64,000 bases of DNA. It comes from Acholoe squamosa. Taxonomy: Eukaryota; Annelida; Polychaeta; Phyllodocida; Polynoidae. Location: NCBI GenBank assembly GCA_949317995.1, contig OX439040.1, positions 74,435,972-74,499,971 on the forward strand. The letters run 5' to 3'. Positions 57,297 through 64,000 of the stretch are shown here, piece after piece. A program made the position numbers and the translations under genes. A model generated the notes under the pieces. That model searched no databases. It saw nothing but the letters and a program-made list of their open reading frames with translations, and was not told the origin of the DNA. Numbering within the stretch: the first letter of the stretch is position 1; each line of letters starts with the position of its first letter.

Positions 57297-60245
57297 TTAA
57301 ACGGATTTCTTAGCATGCTTCTTCTTCAGAAGAGCTAAAGCCGACTCGGGAGTGCCGTCCCACTCGTCCAAGTCGACTCCGAACACCCTCATGAACTTAG
57401 TGTTCAGGTTGGTGTTCCGAGTGATCTCCTCCTTTACACGCTTTTCCAACACGTGTACATCCATAGCTGCTTTTTCTTGAGCAGCTGAGGCAGCCTCCTC
57501 CTGGGCCTTTACATCGTCCCGGATGAGAGTCTCGAGACGTTGCTTTTCAGCGTCGCCCACCTGTTTCATACACAACAGAGTTTCGTTTAGGAGACCCTGA
57601 TGAAACTCGATCGCTTTCTCCCGAACGGTCTTCTCCCAATGGGTGTAGATGGCCTTCTGGACATCTGCCTCCCCTTGGCGAGACTTCTCAAACCAAACTT
57701 CCGCATTACCAGTTTTAATGGTAATGGCGTCCTTCGGTTTCTCAGGTGCCGCGACAGCCTTGGGAGGAGTCGAGGCGGCCTGTGGACCACTTCCGGGTTT
57801 AGGACTCCCGGACACACCTGTCGTTGGTACACAGAAGGCAGGTGGTACATTCTGTTTCAGTCCCATTTGCAGGTACATGTTTAACTGCTCCTGGGTAAAG
57901 GTAACTGGTGGGGCGGCTGGAGCGGATGCAGATCCGGCGGCAGCAGATGCGGTGGTCTTCTTTGGCATAAGGCGACCATCCTTTCCTACCACCAAGGTCT
58001 GGCTCTCAGGTCCAGGTCCCTGATTTAAGGACGGAAAGTTTCGAGAACTCACTTTCCCAGGTTTAGATACGGCTCCAGCGTATCCGGCAGGTTCAGGCTT
58101 CTTGAACACCGGAGTGCCCTGAGCCTGTTCTGCGGGGTGCCTTGTCAGAGGGGACCTGGAACGGTCCTCTGCTCTGACCTTTGGTTTTGTCGTGCTCTGA
58201 CCATTACCGTTGCCGCCACGGTTCTGGTCTCTCCTGCTCCTTTCACGAGCTCTCTTTGCATCCTTTCCGGATTCCTCGCATTTCTGCCAGAGAGACTCGT
58301 GCATGTCCAATTTACCCTTTCCAGGAGTCAGGACTATCTTTGCTCGGAGTTTCGAATCCTTGGTCTTCGGAACTTCGCAGAGGACTTGGTCCCCTGGTCG
58401 GATCTTAGACCAAGCATCCTCGCTCAGGCTATCGAACTCCTTCATGAGTTCCTGATGAAGCTCCATGATGCGCTTCCGGGCCCCGTCCAAACCTTCTGCG
58501 TGGCATTTCTTCTGGTGTCTAGCCAGATCACTACGTCGGTTGTATTGCACCTTCGTAGTACACTTCTTGCCCTTCTTACCATAACTCGGATCACAAATGT
58601 AAACCGGGTGATGGTGGAAGTGGGCCTCTACCAGATGCCTTTGGAACCGGGCTGGAGTACTCCAGGTCCGGATCGAGACATCACTCGCATCCTGGCAGAT
58701 AGAGAAGGGACAGGACTTTTGATCGTCACCGTACCACTTCTCTAAAGCCCAACGCAGCTTCCTCCTCTGGGTATAAGTGTAATACCCTTCGGTGTGGTTT
58801 AGCATAAGCCACATCTTTCGATAGGCTTTGCTCGGATTGGGGTCCTCGTCCGAAAGGCGCATCCAATCTTCATCATCCGACTCATCGTTCTTATTGATTG
58901 AGTCTGGACAGGCATAGAGGGTAGAGCCGTCCTTCTTAACTCCGTACGCACAGTCGGAGAAACACGTCGGGATCCGGGTTTTGAATCCGGATTTGGCGTT
59001 AGCCCAACGTTCGGCCTCGGTTTGAGTTGATGGAGTGGCCTTCTCATCATACTCAACCGAGGATTCGTGCACCGACTCCTCGTCAGACGACTCAACCTCC
59101 ATGGCAGTACTACCAGTGGTTGAGGTGCTGGGTTTCGGCTCGGCTCTCGCAGAATCCGGGAGATTCTTGAGCTTCCGAGCAGCGGATCGTCGGTTCTTAC
59201 TGACCTTCCAGTCTTCCTCCGGTTCCTGGGTTCCGGATGTGCTGGAGGTCGTGGCTTCTACTGGAGTAGTAGTGCTGCCGGTAGCTGATGTAGCACTGGC
59301 GGAGCTTCTGGTGGCAAGCTTCAGGTCGGGGATAGGAGGTGCGGGTGCTTCCGCGGCCCTCTTAGCCTCTTCCTGTGCCTCCTGTTCGGCAGTCATGCGG
59401 CGGACAATAACCGTCCGAAGGGCTGCAGCTCGGTCCAATCCGATTAGTGAATTGTTCTGGACATCCACCAATTCCTGTTCGGTTATGTAGTAACCGTCGT
59501 CCCACTGCTCGAAGTTAGCAGCGGCCTCCCGGAATTCCTTAGTGGTCCGGCACGGCGTCCGGATAGCACTAGGGCGTGGGTAGGTCTGGCCATCGGTATC
59601 CCAGACACAGCCTACCCAGTTAATGTTCGTAGCCTTGACGTTCCACAGGGACTTGTCAGGCTTCGGATACGCTCCGAGCTCGAAGGCTCGGTTAGCTGCG
59701 TACACGGTTTCACGGAAACCGGCGTCCACCATAAGTCCCCGTTGGAACCACGGCCAGTCTCGAAGCCACTCGGGAGGCATCCTGGTCAGCTGTTCGGGAG
59801 CCATGACGCCCTCGATAGCTATCCTGACTTTCGGGTCCATCCTGACTGGTGTCCCGTCCGCGTAGGTCACTTGTGCCTGCAGTTCCGGGTGGACATACAG
59901 GTAGCGACCATCATAACTAGCTGGAAAAGGCTCCGCCACTGCTGGCTTCCACTCATCCTTCTGTCCGTCAACTTGGGTAGTTTCGGACTCTGTCGCTGCG
60001 GGTTCAGCACTCGCAGTCGCTCCGGATCCCTCTGCTGGGAGTGGAGATAGCAGTTTCTCTGGCTCATTGAGTGAGAATGAAGCCAGCTTCTCCTCGAACG
60101 AGCGATCCGTGGGTTCCTCCACGTCCATCATCTCGCTCTCTTCCTGTGTAACAGGCGACAAAGCTTCCGGAAAAGCTTCTGCGGACGGAGTCAGCTTATC
60201 CGGGTCACCGGATAGCTTGGCTGCAGCTACGGATTCCTCAGCCAT
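57297..60245 (-). CDS. ORF3 of the Ty3/gypsy element: large C2H2-containing protein
   Basis: The frame opens at a TAG (60275-60273); the first ATG is at 60245 (MAEESVAAAKLSGDPDK), giving 982 aa to TAA. N-terminal ~100 residues are acidic. Residues ~105-285 form a compact, Trp-rich region (WLRDWPWFQRG; NINWVGCVWDTDG). A Ser/Thr/Ala-rich linker follows, then a Cys-rich patch and two C2H2-type zinc-finger-like units at ~512-582 (C-x4-C...H-x4-H; C-x10-C...H-x4-H), a basic Arg-rich stretch, a Pro/Ala-rich linker and a charged, probably coiled-coil C-terminus (~870-960). No signal peptide, membrane span, protease or known enzyme motif is visible, so it is not an env. Nucleic-acid binding or a gag-like structural role are possible. 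Codon use is far more GC-rich than pol. Confidence 0.85.
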   Translation of the reverse strand: MAEESVAAAKLSGDPDKLTPSAEAFPEALSPVTQEESEMMDVEEPTDRSFEEKLASFSLNEPEKLLSPLPAEGSGATASAEPAATESETTQVDGQKDEWKPAVAEPFPASYDGRYLYVHPELQAQVTYADGTPVRMDPKVRIAIEGVMAPEQLTRMPPEWLRDWPWFQRGLMVDAGFRETVYAANRAFELGAYPKPDKSLWNVKATNINWVGCVWDTDGQTYPRPSAIRTPCRTTKEFREAAANFEQWDDGYYITEQELVDVQNNSLIGLDRAAALRTVIVRRMTAEQEAQEEAKRAAEAPAPPIPDLKLATRSSASATSATGSTTTPVEATTSSTSGTQEPEEDWKVSKNRRSAARKLKNLPDSARAEPKPSTSTTGSTAMEVESSDEESVHESSVEYDEKATPSTQTEAERWANAKSGFKTRIPTCFSDCAYGVKKDGSTLYACPDSINKNDESDDEDWMRLSDEDPNPSKAYRKMWLMLNHTEGYYTYTQRRKLRWALEKWYGDDQKSCPFSICQDASDVSIRTWSTPARFQRHLVEAHFHHHPVYICDPSYGKKGKKCTTKVQYNRRSDLARHQKKCHAEGLDGARKRIMELHQELMKEFDSLSEDAWSKIRPGDQVLCEVPKTKDSKLRAKIVLTPGKGKLDMHESLWQKCEESGKDAKRARERSRRDQNRGGNGNGQSTTKPKVRAEDRSRSPLTRHPAEQAQGTPVFKKPEPAGYAGAVSKPGKVSSRNFPSLNQGPGPESQTLVVGKDGRLMPKKTTASAAAGSASAPAAPPVTFTQEQLNMYLQMGLKQNVPPAFCVPTTGVSGSPKPGSGPQAASTPPKAVAAPEKPKDAITIKTGNAEVWFEKSRQGEADVQKAIYTHWEKTVREKAIEFHQGLLNETLLCMKQVGDAEKQRLETLIRDDVKAQEEAASAAQEKAAMDVHVLEKRVKEEITRNTNLNTKFMRVFGVDLDEWDGTPESALALLKKKHAKKSV

Positions 60246-60263
60246 GACTGGGGAATCGACCAC

Positions 60264-60754
60264 GGGAGTAAACTACTCCTTTTTCCGGCTTTTACGGCGC
60301 CGGGGCCGGCACAAACGGAGTCTGTCTACCAGGAGACAGACTCTGGAGGAGCAGCGGGGGGTTTGCTTAGCCGGTAAAATCCAAGAAGGGAGCGAGCTCG
60401 ACCGTCTTGGACGTTACCGAAAACAAATATGGCGACAGGCCAGCTTTCGTGACGTCATTTCCCCGCGGTCCGCGAGGTCACGAGAGGTCAGCCGAGACTG
60501 GACACGGTGACGTCATGCGGAAACGCACGTGCTACAGGCGGTACATCAACAAACTGATTGTTTTTAGGTAATTATCGCTCACCCCGATGACTCGACTGGG
60601 GATTTAAGTGGAGATTATGGAAAGCTTAAGCAAATCCACCGGATTATCCGTCCACTACCCATTGGTACATCATGCGGGGGCGACAAATAAGCCTTTAGGG
60701 TCAGTTGTCATCCGTTCCTCTAAATGTAAACATTACACTCGTTGTGTATACAGG
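60264..60754 (-). promoter_or_regulatory. GC-rich gap between pol and ORF3, possible internal promoter
   Basis: About 490 bp with no open frame of note. It holds two perfect TGACGTCA octamers (CRE/ATF sites) at 60450-60457 and 60509-60516, CpG-rich text and 'cccgcggtccgcg'. Placed just upstream of ORF3 on the minus strand, it could drive a separate ORF3 transcript or serve as its 5' leader. No TATA box seen. Confidence 0.45.
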
Positions 60755-63700
60755 TTAGGTCACTGCAGTCCTCTGGGCAATTCGGGGGCTGCGGCGAACG
60801 TATCTCCCCTTCTCGGATAGTTCTTTATCGGACCTGACAGTCTGAAGAGCTTTCTCTAGGTGCTTCTTAGCCTTAGAAACACCTTTCCTCTTCTTTTTGT
60901 CTTCACCTGCCGAGACTTTTTTAACTCCCCCACGCTTAATCGGTGTTGGCGTGGGTGTTACTGATTCGGAACACTTTTTGGGTCTACCCTGACCACGCTT
61001 CACTGTAGTGTTCTTTACCTGGTCTATTATGCGATTCTGATTCAGGATCCTTTCGGAACCTTCACCATACATTTCTGTGGAGGTCTCCCTCCCAGACCAT
61101 CTCCTTAATCTAGCCACATTTGACTTATAGAGTCGACCAAGGTCAGATTTAATAATTACGGTACAATCACTGATAATTTGTGTTATAGTAAAGGGACCGT
61201 CCCAATTAGACGCTAATTTTATGTGTCTAAGTGGTTCATGTAATCTAAGGACTCTGTCTCCGGATTGGAATTTCCGATGTTTTAGATCGGTATCGTATCC
61301 TACTTTCTGCCATTTGGCACTTTTCTCCAAATCAATTCGGACAGACTCATATGCTTTTCTAAATCTGTCTCTTAAACATTCCACAAAAACTACATGGCAA
61401 GGTAGTTCAGGGTCCATTCCTACGACTCCAAAAACTAGGTCAGCAGGCATTATCAAATCTTCTCCGAATACTAAAAGGTTCGGAGAACAATTTGTACTTG
61501 AATGTACTGTACTATTATAAGCATGTGTCACAAAATGACATTGCTCATCCCAGTCATCCATATGTTCATTAACGAGTGACTTTAGGACTTGGATGAGGGT
61601 TCTATTGAACCTTTCCACCAATCCGTCGCTTTGTGGTCTATACGGATTGGTTCTAGTCTTGCAAATAGCCAAGTACTCGCACATACCCTGCCAGAGATTT
61701 GATTCGAATTCTCTGCCTTGGTCACTGTGTAACATTAATGGTACACCGAAGCTTAGTACCCAACCTTTTACAAAAGCTTCGGCACAAGTAATTGCTTTGT
61801 GGTCCGGTAGTGGAAATACTTTAGTGTATTTCGTATAATAATCACACACTACCATCATACAGGTATTATCATTAGCGGTATTAAATCCACTAATAATATC
61901 TACCCCGATTCTTGCGAATCTAACTCCGAAAAGTTCTTGGGATAGGGGAAGTTTGCCCATCCCGGGTCCGGGTTTGTTTTTACAACAATCCGGACAGGTG
62001 GTTACCCATCTTTGCAAGTCCCGTGTCATGCCAGGCCAATAGTATTTCTTGGAAAGTCGTGCTAGCGAGCGTTTCCTTCCGAAATGACCACTGCTCCGAT
62101 GTCCATGACAGAAGTACATAATGTCATGTCTCATGGCATGTGGTATCACCACTTGCATGATTCTACCACCATTATTACATGGCTTCCAACGGTATAACAC
62201 GCCTTTCCGGACTTCAAGCTCGGTCCATTGAGCAAGAAACCTTCTCATTTCTCGATTTTCCAGAGAGACCTCTGGTCTAACTGGACGTATACCCTTTGGT
62301 ACTAATTGCAGTAGCTGTGCAGTTATCGAGTCAGCTTCCTGGAAATGTCGTATGTGATCCATAGACCAATCCAGTATACTGGCAACTAGGGGTACGAATG
62401 GTCTTCGAATCCCTGCTAACACTGCCTTATGAGCTCCACAATCAGTACAATCCGGATTATCACATTTCCGGATTGGTATTCGAGACAAAGCATCAGCATT
62501 TAAATGCTTAACTCCGGGTCTATGCTGAATCTGTTGATGTTCAAGCCCATATTCGGATAAATGGGCTAGCCATCGGCCTAACATGCCTTCAGCATCTCGG
62601 AAGTTCAGTAGCCACCTTAAAGAGGAATGATCCGTACGCAAAGTAAAGTTCGTTCCCCATAGAAAATGTTTGAACTTCTTGGTATATACGACTACTGCTA
62701 ACAACTCTCTTTTGGTTGTGCAGTAATTGCGCTGGGTCTTGCTCAGTGTATTGCTGGCAAAGGCAATTGGCACTTCTCTCCCATTTTGGACTTGCGAGAG
62801 AGCTGCACCAATGCTATCATTACTAGCATCAGTATCCAGTATGAAATGATCCGTCTCATTCGGATATTGCAATACGGGAGTACTCGTGAACAGGTCTTTT
62901 AGCTTTTGGAAAGCGGTTTCCTGTTCATGCGTCCAAGGAAATTTTTCCTTGGTACTTCCTGGAGTCCAGTTAGCTATTGCTTGTAATGGGTAACTGACTC
63001 TAGAATAATTCGGAATAAATTCCCTGTAATAGGAACAGAATCCTAAAAAGGACCTCACTTCTTTGGGTGTTTTAGGTCTATTCCAATTCGTAACTGATTC
63101 GATTTTTTCCGGATCAGCCTTTATTCCTTCATCACTGATGATGCGGCCCAAATAATTTATGGACTTTCTAAACATGTGGCATTTCTTAGGTTTCAATTTG
63201 AGACCATTTGAAATAATACGTTCTAGTACCATTTTTAGGTTATTAGAACATTCTTCGAATGTTTTTCCGAAGACAATGACATCGTCTAGATATACAAGAC
63301 ATCTTTTCCACAATAAATCACTTAGAATTGTTTCCATCATTGCTTCAAATGTTGCAGGTGCATTGCACAATCCAAACGGCATTACATTATATTGGAATAA
63401 TCCAATATGACTTGAAAATGCAGTTTTCTCCATATCTGAAGGGTTCATTCCCACTTGCCAATAGCCTGATTGCAAGTCTAGGGTACAAAACCAACTGTTT
63501 CCTCCTAAGGAGTCAATGGTTTCATCTATTCTCGGTAATGGATACGAATTCTTTTTCGTTATTCCATTCAACTTCCTGTAGTCTATGCAGAAACGGATAG
63601 TACCGTCTTTTTTTGTTACCATACACACAGGACTACTCCATGGACTATTAGAAGGGACTATTACATCCTGTTCCAACATCTTATTTATTTCATCCTCAGC

Positions 63701-64000
63701 TACTCTCTTTTTTGCTAAGGGTAACCGTCTATACGGTATCTTAAAGGGTTCGGCATCCCCAGTATCTATTTTATGTAATACCTTATTTGTCGTACCTAGT
63801 TTTTCACCAGGTTTGGCAAAGGCAGTATGATACTGACAGAGCATATCATAGAACTCTTTCCGGTGTTCCGGATCTTCTAATGAAGTTTCTTCATACAACT
63901 TAAGTAAGTCTTCCGAAATTTCATCATCTCCTGTTACCTTCTGTAAGCTTAGCTTGCTATCCGTTACAGTTTCCGAAAGGGTCACGTTTCCAAAAACTTG
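60755..64000 (-). CDS. pol: Ty3/gypsy pol: reverse transcriptase, RNase H, integrase (5' partial)
   Basis: The frame is open from the window edge to the stop at 60755; the GTG at 63985 is only an arbitrary first codon, and the true start lies upstream. Counting from it: RT ~90-285 with LDLQSGYWQVGM, FGLCNAPATF and catalytic YLDD (233-236); RNase H ~380-505 (ILDTDAS, TKRELLAVV, RTDHSSLRWL, NADALSR); integrase zinc domain H-H-C-C ~627-667; catalytic D696, D755 and E791 with the classic 35-residue D-E spacing. A chromodomain-free C-terminus has WDGPF, then a long basic Lys-rich tail with two GRGRPKK-like patches (GQGRPKK), which resembles an AT-hook. Functions: copying element RNA to DNA and inserting it. 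Uninterrupted and all catalytic residues present. Confidence 0.93.
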   Translation of the reverse strand, partial: QVFGNVTLSETVTDSKLSLQKVTGDDEISEDLLKLYEETSLEDPEHRKEFYDMLCQYHTAFAKPGEKLGTTNKVLHKIDTGDAEPFKIPYRRLPLAKKRVAEDEINKMLEQDVIVPSNSPWSSPVCMVTKKDGTIRFCIDYRKLNGITKKNSYPLPRIDETIDSLGGNSWFCTLDLQSGYWQVGMNPSDMEKTAFSSHIGLFQYNVMPFGLCNAPATFEAMMETILSDLLWKRCLVYLDDVIVFGKTFEECSNNLKMVLERIISNGLKLKPKKCHMFRKSINYLGRIISDEGIKADPEKIESVTNWNRPKTPKEVRSFLGFCSYYREFIPNYSRVSYPLQAIANWTPGSTKEKFPWTHEQETAFQKLKDLFTSTPVLQYPNETDHFILDTDASNDSIGAALSQVQNGREVPIAFASNTLSKTQRNYCTTKRELLAVVVYTKKFKHFLWGTNFTLRTDHSSLRWLLNFRDAEGMLGRWLAHLSEYGLEHQQIQHRPGVKHLNADALSRIPIRKCDNPDCTDCGAHKAVLAGIRRPFVPLVASILDWSMDHIRHFQEADSITAQLLQLVPKGIRPVRPEVSLENREMRRFLAQWTELEVRKGVLYRWKPCNNGGRIMQVVIPHAMRHDIMYFCHGHRSSGHFGRKRSLARLSKKYYWPGMTRDLQRWVTTCPDCCKNKPGPGMGKLPLSQELFGVRFARIGVDIISGFNTANDNTCMMVVCDYYTKYTKVFPLPDHKAITCAEAFVKGWVLSFGVPLMLHSDQGREFESNLWQGMCEYLAICKTRTNPYRPQSDGLVERFNRTLIQVLKSLVNEHMDDWDEQCHFVTHAYNSTVHSSTNCSPNLLVFGEDLIMPADLVFGVVGMDPELPCHVVFVECLRDRFRKAYESVRIDLEKSAKWQKVGYDTDLKHRKFQSGDRVLRLHEPLRHIKLASNWDGPFTITQIISDCTVIIKSDLGRLYKSNVARLRRWSGRETSTEMYGEGSERILNQNRIIDQVKNTTVKRGQGRPKKCSESVTPTPTPIKRGGVKKVSAGEDKKKRKGVSKAKKHLEKALQTVRSDKELSEKGRYVRRSPRIAQRTAVT

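Larger units (their letters stand above)
55411..64000 (-). mobile_element. Ty3/gypsy retrotransposon with a large third ORF (5' end outside the window)
   Basis: Read on the minus strand: pol (from beyond 64000 to 60755), a GC-rich gap, ORF3 (60245-57297), an AT-rich gap, polypurine tract (55800-55788) and 3' LTR (55787-55411). The 5' LTR, primer-binding site, gag and protease must lie beyond the right edge. Domain order RT-RNase H-integrase is that of Ty3/gypsy. The pol frame is uninterrupted over 1076 codons and the LTR has intact signals, so this copy may be recent. The unusual part is the 982-aa ORF3 after pol, in the position of an env gene but without a signal peptide or membrane anchor. 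Confidence 0.9.

Noticed and set aside
58137-58745. 202-codon plus-strand frame antisense to ORF3
   Set aside because: Shadow of the GC-rich ORF3; several overlapping antisense frames exist there, as expected from its codon use.
57297-60245. ORF3 as an env gene
   Set aside because: Position fits env, but there is no signal peptide, fusion peptide or membrane anchor, and zinc-finger-like units are present.
1-64000. tRNA, rRNA or snRNA genes
   Set aside because: I looked for B-box and anticodon-arm-like text and found no convincing candidate; a covariance-model scan would be decisive.

Overview
This is a eukaryotic nuclear window, AT-rich overall, and it looks like an invertebrate metazoan. 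The evidence is a five-exon, intron-split CARD-NACHT (NLR-type) gene, a Ngaro-type tyrosine-recombinase retrotransposon, a Ty3/gypsy retrotransposon, a LINE remnant, solo LTRs and many short inverted-repeat DNA elements. Expanded CARD/NACHT repertoires occur in amphioxus, other invertebrate deuterostomes and cnidarians. I favour an invertebrate deuterostome, but the sequence does not fix the species. There are no bacterial operons, rRNA, tRNA or CRISPR.

Layout. 1-20 kb is gene-poor: a solo LTR (1739-2388), several MITE-like elements, a 1.74-kb TA-flanked element whose interior is two minisatellite arrays (9066-10804), a cluster of a 15-18-bp motif (11.1-13.2 kb), and the 3' end of a LINE with a 353-bp tandem duplication (18368-19073). 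20137-27303 (minus) holds the only convincing host gene: exons 27303-27106, 25433-25118, 24827-24686, 23146-21659 and 20713-20137, with matching splice phases throughout. It encodes CARD, linker, NACHT and an unrecognised C-terminal part, about 906 aa. Its introns carry inverted-repeat elements.

28.5-31.7 kb is an inverted pair of ~312-bp satellite arms with a Harbinger-like MITE nested in one arm and a solo LTR in the other; a GC-rich hairpin-prone segment lies between. 35131-39970 is a 4.84-kb Ngaro-like element with split direct repeats (A1-ORFs-B1-A2-B2) inside a (TA)n tract; its gag and RT/RNase H frames are broken, but its tyrosine recombinase frame is open. 40-55 kb is non-genic, with more TIR elements and (AT)n.

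55411 to beyond 64000 (minus) is the 3' part of a Ty3/gypsy element: pol (RT, RNase H, integrase) running off the window edge, then an unusual 982-aa GC-rich C2H2-containing third ORF, an AT-rich 1.5-kb spacer, a polypurine tract and a 377-bp 3' LTR. The third ORF, the minisatellite-cored element and the CARD-NACHT gene with its unrecognised last exon are the most interesting items.
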